A DNA stretch of 64,000 nt from Mycobacterium shinjukuense (lineage in GTDB: Bacteria > Actinomycetota > Actinomycetes > Mycobacteriales > Mycobacteriaceae), in contig NZ_AP022575.1 of the NCBI RefSeq assembly GCF_010730055.1, forward strand, positions 4,278,001 through 4,342,000, read 5' to 3'. The notes below the pieces were generated by a model that was given only the letters and a program-made list of their open reading frames with translations, did not search any database and had not been told where the DNA came from. Below, one piece after another: positions 1-8,600 of the stretch (its first letter is position 1; every line of letters begins with the position of its first letter). Position numbers and translations under genes: made by a program.

Positions 1-110
1 GCGGCGCCGGGGTTGCCGGCGGCGCGGCCGGTGCCGGGGTTGCCGGCGGCGCGGCCGGTGCCGGGGTTGCCGGCGGTATCGCGATCCGGTCATCACGTCC
101 GGCGCTTTGA
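1..110 (+). CDS. 3' end of a Gly/Ala-rich CDS, cut by window edge
   Basis: Reading from base 3, the frame is open from the window edge and ends at a TGA at 108-110. It encodes a nine-residue repeat, GAGVAGGAA, about 2.5 times, followed by the tail GIAIRSSRPAL. The DNA is a 27-bp tandem repeat (19-45, 46-72, plus a partial unit). The stop lies 9 bp before the stop of the convergent decarboxylase-like gene, a normal convergent arrangement. The product could be the end of a PE_PGRS-like or other low-complexity protein. The other frames are also open here because the repeat is so GC-rich, so both strand and frame are uncertain. No function is assigned. Confidence 0.4.
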   Translation, partial: GAGVAGGAAGAGVAGGAAGAGVAGGIAIRSSRPAL

Positions 111-119
111 CCCCGTGGC

Positions 120-839
120 TCAGATCACCCGAGCGTCGCCGAAGGTCATCTCCACATTGGCGGCCGACTGTGACGCCAGGGCTCGCTTGGGCAGGCCCAG
201 CGAGGCCAGTTCGTGGGCGTAGGGATGGTCGCCCAGCCGTATCCGGGCGCCCCCCGGTCGTGCCCGCATGCCCGATACCCGCATCTCCCAGGGGATCTCC
301 CGGGTGACGCCATCTCGGTGGGAGTAGGTTTTCAACACGTGCGACTCGTGCGACCTCAACGAGGGCACCGGCAGACCGGGACGGAACTCCATCGCGGCGA
401 TCAGCCGCCCGCCGGCGCTGACGTCGAACCCGAACTTGCGGCCCTCTGCGACGGTGAAGTCCGCCATGATCTTCGGGAAGCCCCAGATGGTGCGGCCGGC
501 CTCGAGGGTGAACTGCTGATCCACCGGCAGGTGATGGATGAACGCGGCGGCTTGGGTGAGGGCTTTGGGCCCGCGGACTCGGGTCCCGGGCGGGTTCACC
601 ATGACCGCGGTGCCGTATTCGTGGTATTGCCCCAGGTCCCCGTCGACATAACGCACCAGCATCTGCATCACGATCGCCCTGCCGGGCAGGTGTTCGCACA
701 CCCGCAGCCCGCTGTACTCGATGAGGCGTTGTGCGGCTGCGGCCGAGACCGAGAACATCGCGGAATGCAGGTTTGCCGTGCGGATGCGCACCGGCATGGT
801 GAGCACCGTGCCGGCGATGGTGTGCTGCGAGACGGGCAT
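120..839 (-). CDS. Acetoacetate decarboxylase-like protein (Rv3519-like)
   Basis: This 239-aa protein resembles the acetoacetate decarboxylase-like family (PF06314-type). It corresponds by position and length to M. tuberculosis Rv3519 next to cyp142. The central part carries the family-like stretch LEAGRTIWGFPKIMADF and an MNPPGTRV-type segment. A role in steroid side-chain or propionyl-type metabolism is suggested only by location; the reaction is not known. The start chosen is the ATG at 839 (MPVSQHTIAG). An upstream ATG at 869 overlaps the cyp142 start, and the frame stays open to 905, so the N-terminus is uncertain. The gene diverges from cyp142 with only 28 bp between the chosen starts, so the two promoters must overlap or one transcript is leaderless. 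No KstR palindrome is seen in this gap. Confidence 0.75.
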   Translation of the reverse strand: MPVSQHTIAGTVLTMPVRIRTANLHSAMFSVSAAAAQRLIEYSGLRVCEHLPGRAIVMQMLVRYVDGDLGQYHEYGTAVMVNPPGTRVRGPKALTQAAAFIHHLPVDQQFTLEAGRTIWGFPKIMADFTVAEGRKFGFDVSAGGRLIAAMEFRPGLPVPSLRSHESHVLKTYSHRDGVTREIPWEMRVSGMRARPGGARIRLGDHPYAHELASLGLPKRALASQSAANVEMTFGDARVI

Positions 840-867
840 GACGCTCACTGTAGTTCGGAGGATTGCC

Positions 868-2070
868 ATGGCTGAAGCTCCCGACATCGACTTGGCCGAC
901 GGCACCTTCTACGCCAGCCGTGCGGCGCGCGCGGCGTACCGCTGGATGCGGGCCCACCAGCCGGTGTTCCGGGACCGCAACGGGCTGGCCGCGGCGTCGA
1001 CGTACCAGGCGGTGATCGACGCCGAACGACAGCCCGAGCTGTTCTCCAACGCCGGCGGCATCCGGCCCGACCAGCCCGCCATGCCGATGATGATCGACAT
1101 GGACGATCCCGCACATCTGTTGCGGCGCAAGCTCGTTAACGCCGGCTTTACCCGCAAGCGGGTGAAGGACAGGGAGGCGTCGATCGCGGCGTTGTGCGAC
1201 ACGCTGATCGACGCGGTGTGCGAACGCGGCGAGTGCGACTTCGTGCGGGACCTGGCCGCGCCGCTGCCGATGGCCGTGATCGGTGACATGCTCGGGGTGC
1301 GCCCGGAGCAGCGGGACATGTTTCTGCGATGGTCCGACGATCTGGTGACGTTTCTGAGTTCACATGTGTCCCAAGAGGATTTCCAAGTCACCATGGACGC
1401 GTTCGCGGCCTACAACGAGTTCACCCGGGCCACTATCGCCGCGCGCCGTGCCGAGCCCACCGACGACTTGGTCAGCGTGCTGGTTGGTTCGGAGGTCGAC
1501 GGGGAACGGTTGAGCGACGACGAGTTGGTCATGGAGACGCTGCTGATCCTGATCGGCGGAGACGAGACCACCCGGCACACGTTGAGCGGGGGTACCGAGC
1601 AGCTGCTGCGCAACCGCGACCAGTGGGACCTGCTGCGGCGCGATCCGTCGTCGCTGGTTGGTGCGGTTGAGGAGATGCTGCGGTGGACTTCGCCGGTGAA
1701 GAACATGTGCCGGGTGTTGACCGCTGACACCGAGTTTCACGGCACGGCTTTGCGCGCGGGCGAAAAGATGATGCTGCTGTTCGAGTCGGCGAACTTCGAC
1801 GAAGCGGTGTTCTCCGATCCTGAGACGTTTGATATTCAGCGAAACCCGAACAACCACTTGGCATTCGGGTTCGGAACCCATTTCTGCCTGGGCAATCAGC
1901 TGGCCCGCTTGGAGCTGTCGTTGATGACGGCGCGCGTGCTGCAGCGGCTGCCGGACCTGCGGTTAGGCTCCGCTGACGCGGAGCTGCCGTTGCGGCCGGC
2001 GAACTTCGTCAGCGGTCTGGAGTCGATGCCGGTGGTGTTCACCCCGACGGCGCCGGTGCGCCGAACGTGA
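868..2070 (+). CDS. cyp142: Cytochrome P450 CYP142, cholesterol C26/27 oxidase
   Basis: The 400-aa protein is a class I bacterial P450. Visible motifs are the I-helix LLILIGGDETTR (about residues 223-235), the ExxR motif EMLRW, and the heme-binding loop FGFGTHFCLG with the cysteine thiolate ligand near residue 340. CYP142 family enzymes hydroxylate and further oxidise the terminal side-chain carbon of cholesterol or cholest-4-en-3-one, giving the acid that FadD19 activates. The start is the ATG at 868, preceded by GGAGGA about 6 nt upstream. The gene is convergent with the DUF559-like gene. Its last codons (..VRRT-stop) lie inside a perfect 28-bp palindrome at 2059-2120. No transmembrane anchor is seen, so it is probably cytosolic and served by ferredoxins such as FdxD (inference). 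Confidence 0.93.
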   Translation: MAEAPDIDLADGTFYASRAARAAYRWMRAHQPVFRDRNGLAAASTYQAVIDAERQPELFSNAGGIRPDQPAMPMMIDMDDPAHLLRRKLVNAGFTRKRVKDREASIAALCDTLIDAVCERGECDFVRDLAAPLPMAVIGDMLGVRPEQRDMFLRWSDDLVTFLSSHVSQEDFQVTMDAFAAYNEFTRATIAARRAEPTDDLVSVLVGSEVDGERLSDDELVMETLLILIGGDETTRHTLSGGTEQLLRNRDQWDLLRRDPSSLVGAVEEMLRWTSPVKNMCRVLTADTEFHGTALRAGEKMMLLFESANFDEAVFSDPETFDIQRNPNNHLAFGFGTHFCLGNQLARLELSLMTARVLQRLPDLRLGSADAELPLRPANFVSGLESMPVVFTPTAPVRRT

Positions 2071-2120
2071 ACTCAGGGCGGAAATCCGGCCCGATTTCCG
2101 CCCTGAGTTCACGTTCGGCG
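2059..2120. terminator. Perfect 28-bp inverted repeat, bidirectional terminator-like, copy 1
   Basis: The left arm (2059-2086) and right arm (2093-2120) are exact reverse complements separated by the 6-nt loop CGGCCC. The core is CGAACGTGAACTCAGGGCGG. The element covers the stop codons of both convergent genes, cyp142 (stop 2068-2070) and the gene on the other strand (stop 2109-2111). A stem this long should form a strong hairpin in either transcript, without a U-tract. Related copies lie at 2981-3042 and 42175-42235, so this is a member of a dispersed repeat family. Confidence 0.8.
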
Positions 2121-2948
2121 CTGCCAGGCCGCTGAAACCCGGCCGATGATGCCGCCCGGCGTGTCCTCGACCGTCACCCGTACGTCGATCCACCCGAGCT
2201 CGGTCAATGCTTCGGCACGCCTGATGTCCTTGTTGAATATCCTGCGGTCGGTCCGATGTTGGTCGCCCTCGTAGTCCACTCCGACTTTGATGTCCTCCCA
2301 ACCCATGTCAACGACGGCGACCAGCTGACCGTATTCGTCATAAACCGGGATCTGGGTCTGCGGCCGCGGAAACCCCGCGTCGATCAGCAGCAGCCGCAGC
2401 CAGGTTTCGCGGGGCGACTCCGCTCCGGGATCGACGAGCGTTAAGGCGCGTCTGGCACGCCTGATGTTGCGGCGTCCCGGATAGAGATCGGCGAGCATTT
2501 CGGCTTCGGCCAGCTTGAGATCTGTCGCGCGGGCGAGCGCGTCGATAGCCGCAACGGCCTTGCCGACGGGATAGCGGCAGGCGAGGTCGAGGGCGGTGCG
2601 TGCCGGCGTGGTCGTGTTCATGCCGTCGATCAGTTGGATCTCGTCGTCGGCGACTCGGTCCGACCAGGTGCGAATGCCGACCGGCGGACGACGGTGTTCG
2701 TAGAGCAGCACGGCCGCGCTGCGTGGGTCGACCCACTTCGCGCCGTGCATCGCCGACGCCGATTGTCCGGCGATCACGCCGCGCCGCCGAGACCACAGCC
2801 AAGCGGCGCAAGCGCTCCGCCTCGCGGTCAGGTCGGTGCCAGGGGAGACGTAGACGTCGGGATGGATCGCGACGTATCGGCTTCGCAGCCGATGCCGCGT
2901 CAGTGCGCCGGAGGCGATCGCTTCGCTGCCAAGGAACGGTTCGACCAC
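2109..2948 (-). CDS. DUF559/PD-(D/E)XK nuclease-like protein (Rv3517-like)
   Basis: This 279-aa protein matches the position and length of M. tuberculosis Rv3517. The N-terminal half (GALTRHRLRSRYVAIHPDVYV) resembles the winged-helix AbiEi-antitoxin-like domain found in many actinobacterial DUF559 proteins. The C-terminal half has the Vsr/DUF559 endonuclease pattern: ESPRETWLRLLL, then DMGWEDIKVGVDYEGDQH, consistent with a PD-(D/E)XK core. Cleavage activity is not shown and the fold assignment is by eye. The start is a GTG at 2948, chosen because it gives the 279-aa family length; the frame is open to an ATG at 3014 inside a palindromic repeat. Its last three codons (RRT) are contributed by the palindrome shared with cyp142. 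It sits between echA19 and cyp142 in a cholesterol cluster, with no obvious metabolic link. Confidence 0.75.
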   Translation of the reverse strand: MVEPFLGSEAIASGALTRHRLRSRYVAIHPDVYVSPGTDLTARRSACAAWLWSRRRGVIAGQSASAMHGAKWVDPRSAAVLLYEHRRPPVGIRTWSDRVADDEIQLIDGMNTTTPARTALDLACRYPVGKAVAAIDALARATDLKLAEAEMLADLYPGRRNIRRARRALTLVDPGAESPRETWLRLLLIDAGFPRPQTQIPVYDEYGQLVAVVDMGWEDIKVGVDYEGDQHRTDRRIFNKDIRRAEALTELGWIDVRVTVEDTPGGIIGRVSAAWQRRT

Positions 2949-2980
2949 GACCGCAGTGTGCCGTCGTCCACTGACATCGG

Positions 2981-3042
2981 CGCCCAACGTGAACTGAGGG
3001 CGGGATTTCGGCAAAAATCCCGCCCTCAGTTCACGTTCGGCG
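2981..3042. terminator. 28-bp inverted repeat, copy 2, after echA19
   Basis: The left arm (2981-3008) and right arm (3015-3042) match with a single mismatch around the 6-nt loop CGGCAA. The sequence is the same family as 2059-2120 (outer CGAACGTGAACT conserved). Several inner base pairs are changed on both sides together (for example CTGAGGGCGGG), so the pairing is preserved. It begins 4 bp after the echA19 stop and lies upstream of the next gene on the same strand. It therefore plausibly terminates echA19 transcription. Confidence 0.75.
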
Positions 3043-3045
3043 GGA

Positions 3046-3858
3046 TCAGCGGTTCTGGAAGTTGGGCGTGCGCTTCTCGGCGAACGCCTTCGGGCCCTCC
3101 TTGGCGTCGTCGGACAGGAAGACCTTGATGCCGATCTGGGTGTCGATCTTGAACGCCTCGTTTTCGGGCATCCCTTCGGTTTCGCGGATCGACCGCAGGA
3201 TCGCCTGAACGGCCAGGGGGCCGTTAGCCGATATGGCGTCTGCGATTTCGAGCGCTTTGGCCAGCGCCTGCCCGTCGGGCACGACGTAGCCGATGAGACC
3301 GATCTCCTTGGCTTCGGCGGCGGTGATATGGCGTCCGGTCAACAGCAGGTCGCAGGCCAGCGTGTACGGGATCTGGCGCACCAGCCGCACGGCCGAGCCG
3401 CCCATCGGGTAGAGGCTCCACTTGGCCTCGGAGATGCCGAACCTGGCGCTCTCGCCGGCGACCCGGATGTCGGTGCCCTGCAGGATCTCGGTGCCGCCGG
3501 CGATCGCGGGGCCCTCGACGGCGGCGATCAAGGGTTTCGTGAGCCGTCGGCCTTTGAGCAGGGCGTCGATGCGTGACGGGTCGTAGCTGCCGTCCTGGAA
3601 CGAGTCGCCCGGCGGCTTCTTGGTGGCCGCCTTGAGGTCCATGCCGGCACAGAAGTAGCCACCGGCCCCGGTCAGGATGCAGCAGCGAATGTCGGGATCG
3701 TTGTCGACGCGGTCCCAGGCCTGAACCATGATCCGCATCATTTCGCTGCTCAGCGCGTTGCGGGCGGCCGGTCGGTTCATGGTCACGACGAGGGTGTGCC
3801 CACGCTGTTCCAGCAGCGCGTGCGGTTCGGACTCCTCGTTTGCTGGCGTTCCGGTCAC
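3046..3858 (-). CDS. echA19: Enoyl-CoA hydratase EchA19
   Basis: The 270-aa crotonase-superfamily protein is very close to what is remembered of M. tuberculosis EchA19, which hydrates steroid side-chain enoyl-CoA esters in cholesterol beta-oxidation. Visible features are TMNRPAARNALS, the oxyanion-hole region GYFCAGMDLKA, and the second oxyanion segment AAVEGPAIAGGTEILQ. The C-terminus carries the trimerisation helix and ends PNFQNR. The start is the GTG at 3858 (MTGTPANEESEPH). The frame remains open upstream through the KstR operator, but those codons are not family-like. The gene is divergent from fadD19; the KstR operator at 3904-3917 lies 46-59 bp upstream, so the pair should be derepressed together by steroid-CoA ligands. 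Confidence 0.92.
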   Translation of the reverse strand: MTGTPANEESEPHALLEQRGHTLVVTMNRPAARNALSSEMMRIMVQAWDRVDNDPDIRCCILTGAGGYFCAGMDLKAATKKPPGDSFQDGSYDPSRIDALLKGRRLTKPLIAAVEGPAIAGGTEILQGTDIRVAGESARFGISEAKWSLYPMGGSAVRLVRQIPYTLACDLLLTGRHITAAEAKEIGLIGYVVPDGQALAKALEIADAISANGPLAVQAILRSIRETEGMPENEAFKIDTQIGIKVFLSDDAKEGPKAFAEKRTPNFQNR

Positions 3859-3903
3859 GGGTTTCGCCTCTCGCTGGACGTCGGGTGTGAGCTTGTCAAG
3901 AAA

Positions 3904-3917
3904 TGTAACACGTTCTA
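3904..3917. promoter_or_regulatory. KstR operator between echA19 and fadD19
   Basis: The 14-mer TGTAACACGTTCTA fits the KstR consensus TNNAACNNGTTNNA exactly. It sits between the divergent echA19 and fadD19 starts. The identical 14-mer recurs at 24465-24478. KstR is the TetR-family repressor of mycobacterial cholesterol catabolism. Confidence 0.88.
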
Positions 3918-3922
3918 ATTTG

Positions 3923-5563
3923 GTGGCCGTGGCCCTGAACATTGCCGATCTCGCTGAGCACGCCATCGACGCTGTGCCTGACCGGGTAGCGCTCATCTGC
4001 GGTGATGAGCGGCTGACCTACGCCCAACTGGAAGAGAAGGCCAACCGCTTTGCGCACTACCTGATCGCTCAGGGTGTGCAGCGGGACGACAAGATCGGCC
4101 TCTACTGCCGAAACCGCATCGAGATCGTGATCGCGATGCTGGGCATCGTGAAGGCCGGTGCCATCGCGGTGAACGTCAACTTCCGCTACGTCGAGGGGGA
4201 GCTGCGCTACCTGTTCGACAACTCCGACATGGTCGCGCTGGTCCACGAACGCCGATACTCCGACCGGGTCGCCAACGTGCTGCCGGACACGCCCAACGTC
4301 CAGACGGTCCTGGTTGTCGAGGACGGCAGCGACGAGGACTATCGGCGCTACGGCGGCGTCGAGTTCTACTCCGCGATCGCCCAGGGCTCTCCCGAGCGGG
4401 ACTTCGGCGAACGCAGTGCCGACGCCATCTACCTGCTCTACACCGGCGGCACCACCGGTTTCCCGAAGGGCGTGATGTGGCGCCACGAGGACATCTACCG
4501 CGTGCTGTTCGGCGGAACCGACTTCGCCACAGGCGAATTCGTCAAGGACGAATACGACCTGGCCAAGGCGGCCGCCGCGAATCCGCCGATGATCCGCTAT
4601 CCGATTCCGCCGATGATCCACGGCGCCACCCAGTCGGCCACCTGGATGGCGCTCTTTTCGGGCCAAACCATCGTGCTGGCACCGGAATTCAACGCCGACG
4701 CGGTGTGGCGCACGGTGCATGAACACAAGGTGAATCTGCTGTTCTTCACCGGCGACGCGATGGCGCGCCCACTGCTCGACGCGCTGGTCAAGGACAACGA
4801 CTACGACCTGTCGTCGTTGTATTTGTTGGCCAGCACCGCGGCCTTGTTCTCGCCCAGCATCAAGGAGAAACTCCTTGAGCTGCTGCCGAATCGGGTCATC
4901 ACGGACTCAATTGGCGCGTCGGAGACCGGGTTTGGCGGTACCAGCATCGTCACCACCGGCCAGGCGCACACCGGCGGCCCGCGGGTGACCATCGATCACC
5001 GCACCGTCGTGCTCGACGAGGACGGCAACGAGGTGAAACCCGGATCGGGTGTGCGCGGCGTCCTGGCCAAGAAGGGCAACATTCCCGTCGGGTACTACAA
5101 GGACGAGAAGAAGACCGCCGAGACATTCCGGACGATTAACGGTGTGCGCTACGCCATTCCGGGCGACTATGCGCGGGTCGAGGCGGACGGCACGGTCACC
5201 ATGCTGGGCCGGGGCTCGGTGTCGATCAACAGCGGCGGCGAAAAGATCTACCCCGAGGAGGTTGAAGCCGCGTTGAAGGGTCATCCCGACGTGTTCGACG
5301 CGCTGGTGGTCGGCGTGCCCGATCCGCGTTACGGCCAGCAGGTGGCGGCCGTGGTGCAGCCCCGGCCCGGGTGCCGGCCGTCGCTGGCCGAGCTGGACGG
5401 TTTCGTGCGCTCGGAGATCGCGGGATACAAAGTGCCGCGCAGCCTTTGGTTCGTCGACGAGGTGAAGCGCTCACCCGCCGGGAAGCCGGACTACCGCTGG
5501 GCCAAGGAGCAGACCGAGGCGCGCCCGGCCGATGACGTCCATGCCAGCCATGTGACCGCTTGA
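3923..5563 (+). CDS. fadD19: Steroid-CoA ligase FadD19
   Basis: The 546-aa acyl-CoA synthetase of the ANL superfamily forms the CoA thioester of C26/27 steroid acids such as 3-oxo-cholestenoate, the entry step to side-chain beta-oxidation. The AMP-binding P-loop motif YTGGTTGFPKG is at residues 173-183. The segment GDYARVEADGTVTMLGRGS followed by SINSGGEKIYPEEVE marks the hinge and C-terminal domain, and SPAGKPDYRWAK carries the catalytic lysine region. The start is the GTG at 3923, giving MAVALNIADLAEHAI as in M. tuberculosis. The KstR operator ends only 5 bp upstream and no Shine-Dalgarno is visible, so the transcript is probably leaderless or near-leaderless (inference). The upstream open frame to 3728 is antisense to echA19 and was rejected. 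Confidence 0.93.
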   Translation: MAVALNIADLAEHAIDAVPDRVALICGDERLTYAQLEEKANRFAHYLIAQGVQRDDKIGLYCRNRIEIVIAMLGIVKAGAIAVNVNFRYVEGELRYLFDNSDMVALVHERRYSDRVANVLPDTPNVQTVLVVEDGSDEDYRRYGGVEFYSAIAQGSPERDFGERSADAIYLLYTGGTTGFPKGVMWRHEDIYRVLFGGTDFATGEFVKDEYDLAKAAAANPPMIRYPIPPMIHGATQSATWMALFSGQTIVLAPEFNADAVWRTVHEHKVNLLFFTGDAMARPLLDALVKDNDYDLSSLYLLASTAALFSPSIKEKLLELLPNRVITDSIGASETGFGGTSIVTTGQAHTGGPRVTIDHRTVVLDEDGNEVKPGSGVRGVLAKKGNIPVGYYKDEKKTAETFRTINGVRYAIPGDYARVEADGTVTMLGRGSVSINSGGEKIYPEEVEAALKGHPDVFDALVVGVPDPRYGQQVAAVVQPRPGCRPSLAELDGFVRSEIAGYKVPRSLWFVDEVKRSPAGKPDYRWAKEQTEARPADDVHASHVTA

Positions 5564-5604
5564 GAGGCTGCGGGCACCCTCGCCGCGCCGCTGGCCTCGC
5601 GCGA

Positions 5605-8600
5605 TCAGTTGGGGCCGCCGGCACCGCCGGTGCCGGCGGTGCCGGCGGTGCCGCCGGTGCCGCCGGTTCCCCCGCTGGGTCCAGAGCCGGTGCCGCCGGG
5701 GCCTCCGGTTGTGCCGTTGGAGCCGGGGTTTGCGCCGGCATCGCCGGCGCCGCCTTTGCCGCCGTCCCCGCCGGTGCCGCCGGTGCCTCCGGTGCCGCCC
5801 AGCAGGCCGCCGTTGCCGCCGTTGCCGCCCTTGCCGCCGACGGTGCCGTTGCCGCCGGCGCCGCCGACACCGTTGGAGCCGCCGTTGCCGCCGATCCCGC
5901 CGGTGCCGCCGACGCCGCCGGTGCCGCCATCACCGCCGACGGCGCCGGTGCCACCGGTTCCGCCGGCACCGCCCATACCGGCAGTGCCGCCGTTGCCGCC
6001 TTTGCCGCCGGCACCTGTGCCGCTGCCGTTGCCGCCCTTGCCGCCGGTGCCGGCGACGCCTCCGGAGCCGCCATCGCCGCCGTTGCCGCCGGCACTGTCG
6101 CCGGCGCCGCCTTGACCGCCATTGTTACCGGCGCCGCCGGTGCCGCCGATGGATCCGTTGCCGTTGCCGGCAGTGCGGTTGCCCCCGTTGCCGCCGGTGC
6201 CGCCGGTGCCGGCGTTGCCGCCGGTGCCGCCGTCGCCACCACCGCTGCCGCCGTCGCCACCCTTGCCGCCGGCGCCGGCGGCGCCGCCGTTGCCACCCGC
6301 TCCGCTGCCGCCGCCGGAGGTACGGTTTCCGCCGTTGCCACCGGCGCCGCCGTCGCCGCCCTGGCCGCCCTTGCCGCCGTCGCCGCCGCCGGCGCCGCCC
6401 TGGCCGCCTTGGCCGCCGGTGCCCGCGGCCCCGCCTTGGCCGCCGATGGCGGGGCTGCCGCCGGGCGTACGGTTATTGGCGTTGGCGCCGGCACCACCGT
6501 CTCCGGCGTCGCCGCCCTGGCCGCCGTTGCCGCCGCCGACCCCACCGACGCCGGCGCCGCCGGCCCCGCCGGTGCCCCCGTCACCGCCCTTGCCGCCGCT
6601 GCCGCCGTTGCCGCCGTTTGCCGTTGATGAGGCTCCACCGGCGCCGCCGTTGCCTCCGGCGCCGCCTTGGCCGCCGTTGCCGGCGGTGCCGTTGGCGCCG
6701 CCGCCGGCACCGCCGGCGCCCGCGGCACCACCGTCACCGCCGGTCCCGCCTTTCCCGCCGCTGCCGCCGGTGCCGCCGGTGATAGCGGCAACGGCTCCGC
6801 TGCCGCCATTGCCGCCCGCGCCGCCGGCGGCGCCATTGGCACCGTTGCCGCCCGCACCGCCGCCGACTCCACCGATGCCGTCGCCGCCAGCGCCACCGGC
6901 CCCGCCCTTACCGCCGTTGCCGCCGGTGCCGCCGCTTGCGCCGGTACCGGCACCGCCGTTGCTGCCCGCCGTGGCGGTGCCGGCGGCACCGCCATCGCCG
7001 CCGTCGCCGCCGGTTCCGTTGGCGCCCGCCATGCCGCCACCGCTACCGGCGGCACCCCCAGCACCGGCGTTGCCGCCTTTACCGCCGTTACCGCCGTTGC
7101 CGCCGTTGTTGCCGCTGCCGCCCGCGTTTCCACCGGAGCCGCCGTCGCCGCCGTCGCCGCCATTGCCGCCGTCGCCGCCGTCGCCGCCGCCGACACCGCC
7201 GATGCCATCGCCGCCGGCCCCACCAGCGCCGCCGTTGCCGCCTTGGCCGCCGTTGCCGCCGTCGCCGCCGCTTCCGGGGCCGGTCGCGCCGGCGGCGCCG
7301 GTAGTGCCGGGTGCGCCGTCGCCGCCTTTGCCGCCGTCACCGGCCACACCGTTGGCGCCGGGGGTGGCGCCGGAGCCGCCGGCACCGGCGGCGCCACCTT
7401 TGCCGCCGTCGCCGCCGTTGCCGCCGGCGCCCCCGGCGGCGCTGTTGGTGGCGCCGTTTGCCCCGTCACCGCCCTTGGCGCCGTTTCCGCCCGCGCCTCC
7501 AGCACCAGCGGTTCCGCCGTTGGCGGCCCCGCCGTTGCCGCCGGTTCCACCGTCACCGCCGTTACCACCGTTGCCGCCGTTGGCGCCGCTGCCCGGCGCG
7601 CCGGCGGTGCCGGCGGCGCCGATGCCGCCATCGCCTCCGGTGCCGCCTTGTCCGCCGATACCGGCGGCACCCGCACTGCCGCCGCTACCGGCGCCGGCCG
7701 CCCCGCCCGCACCTGCGGCGCCGCCGTCCCCGCCGGTCCCGCCTTTGCCGCCGTGCGGGTTACCGGCACCACCGGTGCCGCCAGTTCCGCCCATACCGCC
7801 GGTACCACCGACACCGCCGTTACCGGCGGTGCCGCCGGGCCCGGCCGAACCGCCGGCGCCGCCTTGACCGCCGTCGCCGCCAGCAAATCCGGTTCCGCCC
7901 GTGCTGCCGGGAGCACCCGTCGCGCCGGGACTGCCAACCCGCCGGTACCGCCCTTACCGCCGGTGCCGCCTGTGCCCGCGGCGCCCGCCGTGCCACCGCT
8001 GCCACCTGTCCCGGCGGCGCCGCCCGCGCCGGCGTCGCCGCCTTGGCCGCCGGTGCCGCCGGTGCCGCCCACGCTGCCGGCCAGCGTGCCGGAGCCGCCG
8101 GCCCCGCCGGCCCGCCGGTGCCGCCGACCCGCCGACCCGCCGGAGCCGTTGGTGCCCCGGCACCGGGTTGCCGCCGGCGCCGCCTTGCCGGCGCCGCCGG
8201 CGAACCCGGCCCGCCGGTGGCGCCGCTGCCGGGTGCGGCGTCGGCGCCGTTGCCGCCGGTGCCGCCTTTGCCGCCGACGCCGCCGTCACCGCCGATGCCG
8301 GCGTTGCCGGTGGCGCCGGCGGTGCCGCCGGACCCGCCGGCGCCCGCGGCGGCCGGCCGCGCGCCGGCGTCGCCGCCGCCGCCGTCACCGCCGGTAAAGC
8401 CCACCCGGTGGTTGTCTGCGCCAGACCGCCGGCCCGCCGGCCGCCGGTGCCGACCCGCCGGCCCCGCCGGAGCCGTTGGTGCCCCCGGCACCGGAGTTGC
8501 CGCCGGCGCCGCCTTGGCCGCCGGCGCCGCCGGCGAACCCGGCCCCGCCGGTGGCGCCGCTGCCGGGTGCGGCGTCGGCGCCGTTGCCGCCGGTGCCGCC

